A DNA stretch of 61,200 nt from Phocaeicola_A sp045545095 (GCA_045545095.1 JAZQAG010000020.1:1-61200), one strand, 5' to 3'; counted from the first letter of the stretch, positions 27,690 to 36,925 are shown. Translations and numbers: made by a program. The notes: generated by a model not told the origin, from the letters alone.

Positions 27690-29231
27690 TTATCTCAAAG
27701 TCTTCAACAGTCCGGTGATGCTTACCTTATCTGCGATAATGTTATTCAACTCGCTGATAGCCACACGCTCCTGTTTCATAGTGTCACGGTTACGCAAAGT
27801 GACACAGTTGTCCTCCAATGTCTGATGATCTACAGTAATACAATAAGGTGTACCGATAGCATCCTGACGACGGTAGCGCTTACCGATAGAATCCTTCTCA
27901 TCATACTGGCAGTTGAAGTGGAACTTCAAGTCATCTACAATCTCACGAGCCTTTTCGGGCAGGCCATCCTTCTTCACCAAAGGAAGTACAGCCAACTTCA
28001 CGGGAGCCAAAGCTGCAGGCAGTTTCAGCACCACACGGGTTTCGCCATTCTCCAACTTCTCCTCCTGATATGAAGCACACATGACACTGAGGAACATACG
28101 GTCCACACCGATAGAGGTCTCTATAACATAAGGTACATAGCTTTCGTTCAATTCCGGGTCAAAGTACTTGATGCTCTTTCCTGAATACTTCTCATGCTGT
28201 GAGAGGTCAAAGTTCGTACGGCTGTGGATACCTTCCACTTCCTTGAATCCGAAAGGCATCAGGAATTCAATGTCGGTAGCAGCATTGGCATAGTGAGCCA
28301 ACTTGTCGTGGTCATGGTAGCGATAGTGATCATCACCGAAGCCAAGAGCCTTGTGCCATTTCAGACGAGTCTCCTTCCACTGCTTGAACCAGTCAAGTTC
28401 ACTGCCGGGACGAACAAAGAACTGCATCTCCATCTGTTCGAATTCACGCATACGGAAAATGAACTGACGGGCTACAATCTCATTTCGGAAAGCCTTACCA
28501 ATTTGGGCAATACCGAAAGGAATCTTCATGCGGCCAGTTTTCTGCACGTTCATATAGTTCACGAATATACCCTGAGCTGTTTCCGGACGAAGATATACCT
28601 TCATGGCACCATCAGAGGTAGAACCCATTTCTGTCGAGAACATCAGATTGAACTGACGTACCTCGGTCCAGTTCTTTGTTCCGCTGATAGGACATACAAT
28701 CTCTTCGTCAAGGATAATCTGACGCAGTTCGTTCAGGTCGTTGTCATTCAATGCTTTTTGAAAACGGGCATGAAGTGCGTCACGTTTGGCCTGGTTTTCC
28801 AGAACACGACCATTAGTAGTACGGAACTGAGCCTCATCAAAAGCCTCACCGAAACGCTTGGCAGCCTTGGCTACTTCTTTGTTGATTTTATCATCATATT
28901 TGGCCAACTGGTCTTCGATGAGTACATCAGCACGATAGCGCTTCTTACTGTCGCGATTGTCAATCAAAGGATCATTGAATGCATCCACATGACCACTGGC
29001 TTTCCAAATAGTGGGGTGCATGAAGATGGCAGAATCAATACCTACAATATTCTCGTGCAGCAAAACCATGCTCTGCCACCAATACTGCTTGATATTGTTC
29101 TTCAGTTCAACACCCATCTGGCCGTAATCATACACGGCGCCCAATCCGTCATAAATATCACTTGACGGAAAAACAAAACCATACTCTTTGCAATGAGAGA
29201 CGATTTTCTTGAATACATCTTCTTGTGCCAT
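27690..29231 (-). CDS. glyS: Glycyl-tRNA synthetase (alpha2 type)
   Basis: 513 residues, the single-chain dimeric class II enzyme used in place of the bacterial alpha/beta type. It charges tRNA-Gly. The N-terminal catalytic core begins FVFPSSDIYDGLGAVYDYGQMG. Motif 2 is FRNEIVARQFIFRMREFEQMEMQFFVRPG (about 236-264). Motif 3 is the ETSIGVDRMFL stretch (about 391). A C-terminal anticodon-binding domain (about 415-510) follows. It diverges from parC across a 170-base region that should hold both promoters. Confidence 0.97.
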   Translation of the reverse strand: MAQEDVFKKIVSHCKEYGFVFPSSDIYDGLGAVYDYGQMGVELKNNIKQYWWQSMVLLHENIVGIDSAIFMHPTIWKASGHVDAFNDPLIDNRDSKKRYRADVLIEDQLAKYDDKINKEVAKAAKRFGEAFDEAQFRTTNGRVLENQAKRDALHARFQKALNDNDLNELRQIILDEEIVCPISGTKNWTEVRQFNLMFSTEMGSTSDGAMKVYLRPETAQGIFVNYMNVQKTGRMKIPFGIAQIGKAFRNEIVARQFIFRMREFEQMEMQFFVRPGSELDWFKQWKETRLKWHKALGFGDDHYRYHDHDKLAHYANAATDIEFLMPFGFKEVEGIHSRTNFDLSQHEKYSGKSIKYFDPELNESYVPYVIETSIGVDRMFLSVMCASYQEEKLENGETRVVLKLPAALAPVKLAVLPLVKKDGLPEKAREIVDDLKFHFNCQYDEKDSIGKRYRRQDAIGTPYCITVDHQTLEDNCVTLRNRDTMKQERVAISELNNIIADKVSITGLLKTLR

Positions 29232-29335
29232 TGTTTTATCTGTTATTATCTATAATTTTACTTCCTATCTTGGACTTTTTCAGCCCATTTTTCCAATTTT
29301 GCTGCAAAGTAAGCGATTTTTTTGCAATTAATTCG

Positions 29336-29343
29336 TACTTTTG
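29336..29343 (+). promoter_or_regulatory. Likely -7 box for parC
   Basis: TACTTTTG, 57 bases before the parC start. A TTTG at the ideal distance is not visible, so the -33 box is uncertain. Confidence 0.5.
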
Positions 29344-29400
29344 CAAGCATACTAATACAGTTTAACTATTTTAGGGACAAAAAACATTAACCTACACCAC

Positions 29401-32088
29401 ATGAGCGACGAAATCACAGAAGATAAGGACAAAATGGAAGAAGGCTTATCAATGGACAACACTACCGAAGAACATTCTGAGTACAAACCTGCCGATGTGA
29501 AGGACGAAAGTGTGAAATACCAACTGAGCGGCATGTATCAGAACTGGTTCCTCGATTATGCCTCATACGTTATCCTGGAACGTGCAGTACCCCATATCAA
29601 TGATGGATTCAAACCCGTACAGCGCCGAATCCTCCACTCCATGAAACGGCTGGACGACGGACGCTATAATAAGGTGGCCAACATTGTCGGACATACCATG
29701 CAGTTCCATCCCCATGGCGATGCATCCATCGGCGATGCATTGGTGCAGTTGGGACAAAAGGAATTGTTAGTGGACTGTCAGGGAAACTGGGGAAACATCC
29801 TCACTGGCGACTCTGCAGCAGCTCCCCGTTATATTGAAGCCCGCCTTTCAAAGTTTGCTCTCGATGTGGTATTCAATCCCAAGACCACTGAATGGAAACT
29901 CTCTTACGATGGCCGTAACAAAGAACCCATCACTCTGCCCGTAAAGTTCCCGTTATTGTTAGCTCAAGGTGTAGAAGGTATTGCCGTGGGACTTTCATCC
30001 AAGATTCTCCCACATAATTTCAATGAATTGTGCGATGCAGCCATCAACTATCTGCACGACGAGCCCTTCCAACTTTATCCCGACTTCCTGACAGGCGGTT
30101 CCATCGATGTATCAAAGTACAACGATGGAGAGCGTGGCGGAAGCGTGAAAGTACGCGCCAAAATCAGCAAACTCGACAACAAGACGTTGGTCATCACGGA
30201 AATACCCTTTGGGAAGACCACTTCTACATTGATAGACTCTATCCTGAAAGCTGCCGAAAAGGGTAAGATAAAAATCCGGAAAGTCGATGACAACACCTCT
30301 GCCCAAGTTGAGATTCAGGTACATCTGGCTCCTGGTGTATCCAGCGACAAGACATTGGATGCACTCTATGCTTTCACCGATTGCGAAGTCAGCATCTCTC
30401 CCAACTGCTGCGTCATCGACGATAACAAGCCCCACTTCCTCACTGTCAGTGATGTGCTTCGCAAATCTGTGGACAACACACTGGATTTGCTGCGTAAGGA
30501 GTTGGAAATCCGCAAAGGCGAACTGTTGGAGTTGCTCCACTTTGCCTCTTTAGAGAAAATCTTCATCGAAGAGCGTATCTATAAGGACAAGCAGTTTGAG
30601 CAGGCCCCAACCATGGATGCCGCCTGCGAACATATCGACAACCGGCTCACACCATTCTATCCCAAACTTATCCGTGAAGTGACCAAAGAGGATATCCTGC
30701 GTCTGATGGAAATCAAGATGGCCCGTATCCTCCGCTTCAACAAAGACAAGGCAGACGAAGCTATTGCCCGCATGAATGGTGAAGTGGAAGAGATTAACCG
30801 CAAACTGGGCAACATGGTTGAAGTGACCAGCGACTGGTACCGGATGCTGAAGGAGAAATATGGCAAGGAGCACCCCCGCCTCACAGAATTGCGCAACTTC
30901 GACACCATTGAGGCTGCCAAGGTGGCAGAGGCCAATGAGAAACTCTATATCAACCGCGAAGAGGGATTCATCGGCACCTCACTCAAGAAGGACGAGTTTG
31001 TAGATAATTGCTCCGACATCGATGATGTCATCCTGTTCTACAAAGACGGTAAATACAAGATTGTACGCGTCAGCGAAAAGATGTTTGTGGGCAAGAACAT
31101 CCTTCACGTCGGTATCTTCAAGAAGAACGACAAGCGCACCGTATATAATGTAGTCTATCGCGATGGTAAGGATGGGTTCCACTACATCAAACGTTTTGCT
31201 GTCACAGCTATGACACGTGACAGAGACTACGATGTCACCCAAGGAACTCCCGGTTCACGCATTGCCTACTTCAGTGCAAACCCTAACGGCGAAGCTGAGG
31301 TTATCAAGATTACCCTCAAGCCCAATCCCCGTGTCAAGAAGATTATCCTGGAAAAAGACTTCAGTGAAATCCATATCAAAGGACGCCAGTCACAAGGCAA
31401 TATCCTGACCAAGTTTGATGTACACCGTATCGGATTGAAACAACGTGGAGGCTCCACCCTTGGAGGCCGCCAAGTCTGGTTCGACTGGGACGTACAGCGT
31501 CTCAACTACGACGGCCGCGGACAATACTTGGGCGAGTTCCATAGCGAGGAGATGATTCTGGTCATGTTGGAAGGTGGAGATTATTACCTGAGCAATTTCG
31601 ATGTAAACAACCATTACGAGACCAATATCCGCCTGATAGAGAAGTACGACCCATCAAAGGTATGGACAGTAGCCCTTCTCGATGCAGACAACAATGGCTA
31701 TCCATACCTGAAGCGCTTCATGCTCGATGCCACCGTCAAGCGGCAAAACTATTTGGGAGAGAACAAGGAAAATCGTGAATTGCTCATATCCACCCAGTAT
31801 TACCCACGCATCCAAGTGATGTTCGGCGGAGGCGACAGTTTCCGCGAGCCACTGGTTATCGATGCAGAAGAGTTCATCGCTGTCAAGGGATACAAGGCTA
31901 AGGGCAAGCGTCTGACCACCTTTGAAGTGGCAGAGATTGTAGAACTTGAACCGACCCGTTTCCCCACAGAGGAAGAGTTGGCCAAGCCCGAACTTCCTGT
32001 CGAAGAACCGGTGAATGAAGATCCCGATGCCGGCAAGAGCGAAGGAGACATTCTTGACGAACTGACAGGTCAAATGAAACTCTTTTGA
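29401..32088 (+). CDS. parC: DNA topoisomerase IV subunit A (GyrA/ParC family)
   Basis: 895 residues. It cuts and rejoins DNA to separate daughter chromosomes, with ParE as partner. After an acidic N-terminal extension come YASYVILERAVPHINDG, KPVQRRILHSM, and the quinolone-region segment HPHGDASIGDALV. The catalytic Tyr is residue 144 in APRYIEARLS. The coiled-coil gate (about 330-480) and a C-terminal DNA-wrapping propeller (about 530-830) follow. The acidic tail resembles other Bacteroides ParC proteins. I call it ParC rather than GyrA from length and from the lack of a clear GyrA-box. The next gene starts 3 bases after. Confidence 0.9.
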   Translation: MSDEITEDKDKMEEGLSMDNTTEEHSEYKPADVKDESVKYQLSGMYQNWFLDYASYVILERAVPHINDGFKPVQRRILHSMKRLDDGRYNKVANIVGHTMQFHPHGDASIGDALVQLGQKELLVDCQGNWGNILTGDSAAAPRYIEARLSKFALDVVFNPKTTEWKLSYDGRNKEPITLPVKFPLLLAQGVEGIAVGLSSKILPHNFNELCDAAINYLHDEPFQLYPDFLTGGSIDVSKYNDGERGGSVKVRAKISKLDNKTLVITEIPFGKTTSTLIDSILKAAEKGKIKIRKVDDNTSAQVEIQVHLAPGVSSDKTLDALYAFTDCEVSISPNCCVIDDNKPHFLTVSDVLRKSVDNTLDLLRKELEIRKGELLELLHFASLEKIFIEERIYKDKQFEQAPTMDAACEHIDNRLTPFYPKLIREVTKEDILRLMEIKMARILRFNKDKADEAIARMNGEVEEINRKLGNMVEVTSDWYRMLKEKYGKEHPRLTELRNFDTIEAAKVAEANEKLYINREEGFIGTSLKKDEFVDNCSDIDDVILFYKDGKYKIVRVSEKMFVGKNILHVGIFKKNDKRTVYNVVYRDGKDGFHYIKRFAVTAMTRDRDYDVTQGTPGSRIAYFSANPNGEAEVIKITLKPNPRVKKIILEKDFSEIHIKGRQSQGNILTKFDVHRIGLKQRGGSTLGGRQVWFDWDVQRLNYDGRGQYLGEFHSEEMILVMLEGGDYYLSNFDVNNHYETNIRLIEKYDPSKVWTVALLDADNNGYPYLKRFMLDATVKRQNYLGENKENRELLISTQYYPRIQVMFGGGDSFREPLVIDAEEFIAVKGYKAKGKRLTTFEVAEIVELEPTRFPTEEELAKPELPVEEPVNEDPDAGKSEGDILDELTGQMKLF

Positions 32089-32091
32089 TGG

Positions 32092-32889
32092 ATGAGGAGA
32101 CTTTGGGTTATCATCATATCACTCTGTACGATGGGGATACTCCATGCCCAAGAGGGACACGAGCGCCCCATCATCCGCTCCACCATGTATGGGATAGGAG
32201 GAGTGAATCTTTATGACACCTATCTCTCGCCGTTAGAATACACTGGTGTACAGATACGTGTACTCCGCGAAAGCAGCCGAATGACCCGTTGGTTTGATGG
32301 GAACGTATCGCGCCAGACAATCTTTCAGGGATATGTAGGCATGACAGAGAATCCTGCCGAGACAGCCAATGAACTGTCCGGCATGGTCAATTGGAACTAT
32401 GCTCTGCACTACAACTTTCACCTGTTCGACGGGCAGCTTCGTCTATTGGCCGGTCCTATGGCACAACTACATGGAGGATTCATCTACAACACCCGCAACG
32501 GTAACAATCCGGCACAGGCCAAACTCTATGCCAACCTAGCCGCTTCAGGCATGGCCATCTACCATATCCCGTGGAAAAGAGTTCCCATCACTCTGCGCTA
32601 TCAGCTGGACGCTCCCCTTCTCGGCCTCATGTTCTCCCCCACGTACGGACAGTCCTACTACGAAATCTTTTCTTTGGGCCACACTGACGGTATTGTCCAC
32701 TTCACCTCCCTGCACAACCAACCATCCCTACGCCATTGGCTGACTGCCGACATGAACTTTCGCAGTTTTACCCTACGCCTCGGCTATATGGCAGACATGC
32801 AACAATCCCGCGTCGGTGGTCTCCGTACCCACGATTACAGCCACACCTTCATGGTCGGATTGGTCAAAAAGTTACTGCCAGTCAAGTGA
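32092..32889 (+). CDS. DUF3316-type secreted protein
   Basis: 265 residues with a signal peptide (MRRLWVIIISLCTMGILHAQ). The rest matches the DUF3316 family of Bacteroidales: repeated aromatic beta strands (GGVNLYDTYLSPLEYTG, NWNYALHYNFHLFDGQLRLL, FTLRLGYMADMQQ) and a C-terminal strand ending in a hydrophobic pattern. The look is that of a small outer-membrane beta-barrel. Function is unknown. It starts 3 bases after the parC stop and is very likely co-transcribed. Confidence 0.8.
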   Translation: MRRLWVIIISLCTMGILHAQEGHERPIIRSTMYGIGGVNLYDTYLSPLEYTGVQIRVLRESSRMTRWFDGNVSRQTIFQGYVGMTENPAETANELSGMVNWNYALHYNFHLFDGQLRLLAGPMAQLHGGFIYNTRNGNNPAQAKLYANLAASGMAIYHIPWKRVPITLRYQLDAPLLGLMFSPTYGQSYYEIFSLGHTDGIVHFTSLHNQPSLRHWLTADMNFRSFTLRLGYMADMQQSRVGGLRTHDYSHTFMVGLVKKLLPVK

Positions 32890-33153
32890 CAGTAAGCATA
32901 CTTTTGCAACCCACAGGCCTTGCTTACCAGCCCATACAGCCGTTGCCACTTACACTTTGTCATTACCAAAATGAATATTCAAAACCTGAATTGTGCATAA
33001 ACATACAAAACAAGGGTCATTTATGCATAAAAATGGGTAAATTCCGTCCATTTCTGTCCGTTCATTCAGAGAAAAACAGGCTCTTCTACAACCGGAATCG
33101 GCATGGATAAAACAGGAAATTCTCGACCTTCCCCACAAAAGTCTCATAGACAT

Positions 33154-33262
33154 GAAAAATGCGGCTCGCAAAATTTATTCTGCGGCTTGAAGATTTTCTT
33201 TTCCGCCTTGCACTTGGAGCAAATGCAAGGCAGAAAATTTATTTTGCAAGTCGCATTTTTAT
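33154..33262. repeat. Large imperfect hairpin in the 770-base gene-free region
   Basis: Outer arms AAAAATGCGGCTCGCAAAAT (from 33155) and ATTTTGCAAGTCGCATTTTT (33241-33260) pair with a few mismatches. Inner arms CCTTGCA (33206-33212) and TGCAAGG (33224-33230) form a second stem. The AAAATTTATT segment occurs on both sides. It could be a structured RNA, a terminator complex or a small palindromic repeat. The region 32890-33150 shows no gene. Confidence 0.6.
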
Positions 33263-33426
33263 TTCTTAAGGGGAAACACGGGATTTACCGCTATCCCTCC
33301 TTTCATCCTCTCCATCAATACTCTCGTCCCCTACTATTTTTGCCACGTAGAATAACGTCATTTTAGCAGCATACATTTATATACCTCATTATAAATCAAC
33401 TGAATACAACGATTCAAAGCTTCAAG

Positions 33427-33474
33427 AATCGCGTATATGCGTCCCTTTTTCCTTCCGAACGCATATACGCGATT
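33427..33474. repeat. Perfect 16-base inverted repeat
   Basis: AATCGCGTATATGCGT (33427-33442) and its exact complement (33459-33474), with a pyrimidine-rich 16-base loop. It lies about 80 bases upstream of the -33 box of the S41 gene. Confidence 0.75.
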
Positions 33475-33553
33475 TTCGCAACGCAAATATACAATTTGAC
33501 AGTTTGTCAATTCAAAAAGACAAAGGGTGTCTGTACAAAAAAGAGAGGAGGTA

Positions 33554-33584
33554 TTGTGAAAATAGAAGAAACTTCGTACTTTTG
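33554..33584 (+). promoter_or_regulatory. Promoter for the S41 peptidase gene
   Basis: TTG at 33554-33556, a 20-base spacer and TACTTTTG at 33577-33584. Confidence 0.7.
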
Positions 33585-33658
33585 CAGTGGTGAGTTTACA
33601 CACTATATATAGGTATAAAGAGATGAGGAGTTATACAGTCATACAGAAGAGCAGAATC

Positions 33659-34693
33659 ATGAAAAAATCCTGTCGGTCCGGATATTGGGCCATGGCTTGG
33701 CTTTTGCTTTCACTGATGCTGACCATCACCTCCTGCATCCGTGAAGAAGAACTCGACAACACCCCGCAGGGGAACTTCGAGGCCCTGTGGCAGATGATAG
33801 ATGAGCATTACTGCTTTTTCGACTATAAGCAGAATGAGTATGGACTCGACTGGAACGAGGTTCGCGACCGGTATGCACCACTCATCACCCCCGACATGCC
33901 GCAGAAAGGGCTGTTTGAGGTGTTGGGCAATATGCTGGCCGAATTGCGCGACGGACACGTCAACCTATACACCACCTACGATGTGGCACGATACTGGAAA
34001 TGGTACGAAGACTATCCGGCCAATTTCAATGACAGCATCCAACGCCGCTACTTGGGCACCAATTACAAGATAGCCGGCGGCCTGAAATACACCATTCTGG
34101 ACGACAACATCGCTTACGTCTATTACGAGAGTTTCTCCACCGGCATCGGCGACGGCAATCTCAGCGAAATGCTCAACGAACTGGCTTTCTGCAATGGCCT
34201 CATCCTGGACGTGCGCAACAATGGGGGCGGCATGCTCACCAATGCCACCAAACTGGCTGCCCGGTTTACGAACGATGAGGTGACCACCGGATACATGTGC
34301 CACAAGACGGGAACGGGACACAATGACTTTTCAGCCCCTGAGGCAGTCAAGATCACTCCTTCCGATGGAATTCGCTGGCAGAAACCTGTAGCCCTGCTGA
34401 CCAACCGGCGTTCGTACAGTGCCACCAACGATTTTGTCAACAGTATGCGCCAGCTACCCTTTGTCACCGTCATCGGCGACCGCACAGGTGGAGGTTCCGG
34501 CATGCCCTTCTCCTCCGAATTGCCGAACGGGTGGTCTGTACGATTCTCCGCCTGCCCCATGTATGGCCCCGACATGGAGCAGTTGGAATTTGGAATAGAA
34601 CCGGACATCCACGTGAATATGACCTCCGAGGATATGAATCGCGGCATTGACACCATTATAGAGAAAGCCCGTTCGGTGCTCAGCCATCTGTAA
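33659..34693 (+). CDS. S41-family peptidase lipoprotein
   Basis: 344 residues from ATG 33659; the longer frame from 33587 starts at the promoter. A lipoprotein signal (to about Cys24, MLTITSC) anchors it in the envelope. An N-terminal helical part (EALWQMIDEHYCFFDYK) precedes the peptidase core: AYVYYESFS, LILDVRNNGGGMLTNATKLAARF, and the catalytic Ser254 in RRSYSATNDF. It ends GIEPDIHVNMTSEDM as in C-terminal processing peptidases. There is no obvious PDZ domain. Substrate unknown; it stands alone before tRNA-Leu. Confidence 0.9.
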   Translation: MKKSCRSGYWAMAWLLLSLMLTITSCIREEELDNTPQGNFEALWQMIDEHYCFFDYKQNEYGLDWNEVRDRYAPLITPDMPQKGLFEVLGNMLAELRDGHVNLYTTYDVARYWKWYEDYPANFNDSIQRRYLGTNYKIAGGLKYTILDDNIAYVYYESFSTGIGDGNLSEMLNELAFCNGLILDVRNNGGGMLTNATKLAARFTNDEVTTGYMCHKTGTGHNDFSAPEAVKITPSDGIRWQKPVALLTNRRSYSATNDFVNSMRQLPFVTVIGDRTGGGSGMPFSSELPNGWSVRFSACPMYGPDMEQLEFGIEPDIHVNMTSEDMNRGIDTIIEKARSVLSHL

Positions 34694-34753
34694 CCTTTTC
34701 CTCCTCGGAAAGCACCTCTTCTTCCCTCCCTTCCAAACATTCATCCAAAAAAA

Positions 34754-34785
34754 TTTGGTTGTAACCAGAAACTTCCTTATCTTTG
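34754..34785 (+). promoter_or_regulatory. Promoter for tRNA-Leu
   Basis: TTTG at 34754-34757 and TATCTTTG at 34778-34785, 34 bases before the tRNA 5' end. Confidence 0.65.
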
Positions 34786-34818
34786 CCCCGCAAAATCTGA
34801 TAATGGTTTATTTGCCAT

Positions 34819-34900
34819 GCGCCTGTGGTGAAATTGGTAGACACGCCAGACTTAGGATCTGGTGCTTCGCGGCGTGAAGGTTCGAGTCCTTTCAGGCGCA
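34819..34900 (+). tRNA. tRNA-Leu, anticodon TAG
   Basis: Cloverleaf read by eye. The acceptor stem GCGCCTG pairs with CAGGCGC. The D-arm has GTG/CAC. The anticodon stem CCAGA/TCTGG carries loop CTTAGGA (anticodon TAG at 34853-34855, reading CTA). A long variable arm, as in leucine tRNAs, follows. The T-arm GAAGG TTCGAGT CCTTT is followed by discriminator A. CCA is not encoded. The large serine recombinase gene ends antisense within its last nine bases. Confidence 0.97.
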
Positions 34901-36415
34901 CAAGTTTACTTTAGAGGATTTTTCTTCGGGAAAATCCTCTTTTTTATTTCCATAACTACTTGAAACTCTTGCAATTACAGCGAGAGCTTCGTTTTCGTTA
35001 AAGGTTCGATAATCGTCTTTTTCCTTGTCCCACAAAATCCCTTCGGGAAAGAGTAGATTTTGCAGTTTTTGGCTTGTTTCTAAAGAAGAATCTTTCCACA
35101 AACAATCTAATTTACAGCACATTGCAAGCACTTCATTTACGTCTCCGTCAAGGTTCGATAAATCTTTTCGGCACTTAGCTAATTCCAGCTCAATTTTATC
35201 CAGCTTTTCTTGGAGCATTTCATTGGTCGTTTGATAAACATCTTCATCAATATCTCCCATACCAAACCTCATCTTACAGGTCTTCAACTTGTTCAAACAT
35301 TCCGTCCTTTGCTTTTTTAAGACGATTTCCTGCCTTTCCTGCTCTTCGTTTTCCGAAAGCATCATAGTTGATACAACCCCGTGCAGGATTGGCTTTAAAG
35401 CGTCAGGAATGTTGTATAAACGCAATACATCTTCATACCTATTATGCAACTTCTTTGCCGACACATTGGTCTTACAACCATTCAAATTACATTTGTAGTA
35501 GTCTATATTCTTTTTCTTTACGGTGTATGCCGTAAATGGTGTATGGTCTTTGGAACACAATACATGTCGCTTCAAAGGGAAACGAGGTGTTTCCTTCTTA
35601 TGCTTATATACTCCCGTCCTACCACTCATAATTTCCTGCACCTTTAGAAAATCTTCATAGCTGACTATCTTCGGTTGGTTTCCGTCCACTAACTTACCGT
35701 CCAACATCTTGTGTCGGATTTTACCTGCATAGAATGGATTGGTCAATATCTTATGCAACTTCTGTTTGCTCATATCCAACCCAAAAGTTGAGAGCCTGCT
35801 TAATATCTGGTGATTTGCCAAGCCTTGCAACTTCCACCTAAAAGCCTTTGCGATTAACCTACCCTTGTCATTGATAGTGAAGGTTGTCCCCATTGACTTA
35901 CCATGTTTATCATATCCCAATGCTTTGGCAGCACCCACATAAACACCGCTTTCGAGACAATGTTTTCGTCCCGATGTACATTTATCTGCACGGTCTTCAT
36001 TATTCCATTCCGCTAACGTAAGATTTACTTTAATCATTGCCTTACCCATTGAGGTAGATGTATCCATACCTGTAGAAGCATCTACAATGATTACCTTATG
36101 TTTCAGCAATTCGTCAATAATAGTAGCAGCCTGCCCAACATTTCTACTAAATCTATCGGCAGCAGCAACGATGATATGAGTTATCGCTTTATCCTTCTTT
36201 ATTGCCTTGTACATTTCTTTCAATAAAGGACCAGGTGTTTTGGCGGATTCGTGAGTACCGCCAAAATAACCTTTTATTCTATATCCGTTCTGCTTTGCAA
36301 ATGCTTCGCACTTGCATCGTTGATTATCTAACGACCCTCCGTTATCCTCTTGACGTTTGGTTGATACCCTCGTCCATATTACGCAATTTTTCATAACATT
36401 CGATTTTATTTTCAT
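34892..36415 (-). CDS. Large serine recombinase (likely element integrase)
   Basis: 507 residues (500 if the start is 36394, MKNCVIWTRVST, which fits the family better). The resolvase domain carries the catalytic Ser in TRVSTKRQ, with DRFSRN and the TLAEWNNEDRADKC helix. The recombinase domain (about 165-270) contains GYDKHGKSM and NPFYAGKIRHKMLDG. A Cys-containing zinc ribbon follows (LCSKDHTPFTAY, YYKCNLNGCKTN), then a long coiled coil (about 365-440) and LLFPEGILWDKEKDDYRTF. The last 30 codons read through a repeat, the tRNA terminator and into the tRNA 3' end, so the tail is probably a product of integration. It should catalyse insertion and perhaps excision of the element. Confidence 0.88.
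   Translation of the reverse strand: MKIKSNVMKNCVIWTRVSTKRQEDNGGSLDNQRCKCEAFAKQNGYRIKGYFGGTHESAKTPGPLLKEMYKAIKKDKAITHIIVAAADRFSRNVGQAATIIDELLKHKVIIVDASTGMDTSTSMGKAMIKVNLTLAEWNNEDRADKCTSGRKHCLESGVYVGAAKALGYDKHGKSMGTTFTINDKGRLIAKAFRWKLQGLANHQILSRLSTFGLDMSKQKLHKILTNPFYAGKIRHKMLDGKLVDGNQPKIVSYEDFLKVQEIMSGRTGVYKHKKETPRFPLKRHVLCSKDHTPFTAYTVKKKNIDYYKCNLNGCKTNVSAKKLHNRYEDVLRLYNIPDALKPILHGVVSTMMLSENEEQERQEIVLKKQRTECLNKLKTCKMRFGMGDIDEDVYQTTNEMLQEKLDKIELELAKCRKDLSNLDGDVNEVLAMCCKLDCLWKDSSLETSQKLQNLLFPEGILWDKEKDDYRTFNENEALAVIARVSSSYGNKKEDFPEEKSSKVNLCA
34913..34945 (+). terminator. Terminator of tRNA-Leu, inside the recombinase 3' end
   Basis: Arms AGAGGATTTT (34913-34922) and AAAATCCTCT (34931-34940) with a CTTCGG-containing loop, then TTTTT. 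It is a good terminator for the tRNA and is also coding sequence for the recombinase on the other strand. Confidence 0.75.
35000..35014. repeat. Candidate attachment core, left copy
   Basis: AAAGGTTCGATAATC, identical to 40350-40364. On the minus strand it encodes DYRTF within the recombinase C-terminal region. Confidence 0.55.
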
Positions 36416-36533
36416 TTAAAACATTTATACCTATTTCTGCCAATGAATACATGTATTTGATTACGGCATTGGCTTCCGTCTCTGATATTCCTAAATGGTT
36501 AAAATAGTCCTCATAATCTTTATAAGTCACCAT
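36342..36533 (-). CDS. Small acidic ORF overlapping the recombinase start
   Basis: 63 residues (MVTYKDYEDYFNHLGISETEANAVIKYMYSL...), upstream of and overlapping the recombinase gene by about 50-70 bases on the same strand. The composition is helical and protein-like, with repeated acidic and aromatic residues. No domain recognised. The overlap suggests translational coupling, perhaps a regulator or directionality factor for the recombinase; that is a guess from position. It may not be expressed. Confidence 0.5.
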   Translation of the reverse strand: MVTYKDYEDYFNHLGISETEANAVIKYMYSLAEIGINVLNENKIECYEKLRNMDEGINQTSRG

Positions 36534-36595
36534 TTGTTAGAAAATTTTCTACGTGTCTCGCTTGACACTTATCTTTGGTATTTGATAGCCATTCA

Positions 36596-36635
36596 GTAAC
36601 GGTAAACCGATTTTCGGCAAATACCTGACCGTTAC
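36596..36635. promoter_or_regulatory. Nested hairpin between the two recombinase genes
   Basis: Outer arms GTAACGGT (36596-36603) and ACCGTTAC (36628-36635) enclose inner CCGA/TCGG. It lies in the 390-base gap 36534-36925, which holds no gene and is otherwise AT-rich. It could be a resolution or operator site for the small recombinase, or a terminator. Confidence 0.45.
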
Positions 36636-36925
36636 CTTTCAGTTTACGACAAACCTACTTCTTCAAGGAATGGCTAAAATATGAACTATCGTTCAGTTTT
36701 TGCTTATACCTTATTATATATAATATCATTGCTATTTATATCCGATTTAATATTTTTGATAAACCACCTTATCAATTTTTGATATAATCTAATTGACCTA
36801 TAATATCAACTTTTCTCCGTTTGTCGCTGGCTTCCCGACACCTAATTTGCGACTTCCGTTGTTCAAAATGTGTATGACCTCTTGTGATATGTTCAAATAT
36901 ACCAAAAAGATTTTACAAAACAAAA

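Noticed and set aside
28224..29165. 313-residue plus-strand open frame.
   Set aside because: Antisense to glyS, a complete housekeeping gene.
33358..33603. 81-residue minus-strand open frame in the gene-free region.
   Set aside because: It spans the perfect inverted repeat and the S41 promoter, and its composition (many Cys, Phe and basic residues) does not look like a protein with known neighbours.
35150..35160. Third copy of AAGGTTCGATA inside the recombinase gene, considered as another attachment site.
   Set aside because: Only 11 bases match exactly and it encodes a normal part of the coiled-coil region; a match this short is expected by chance at this scale.
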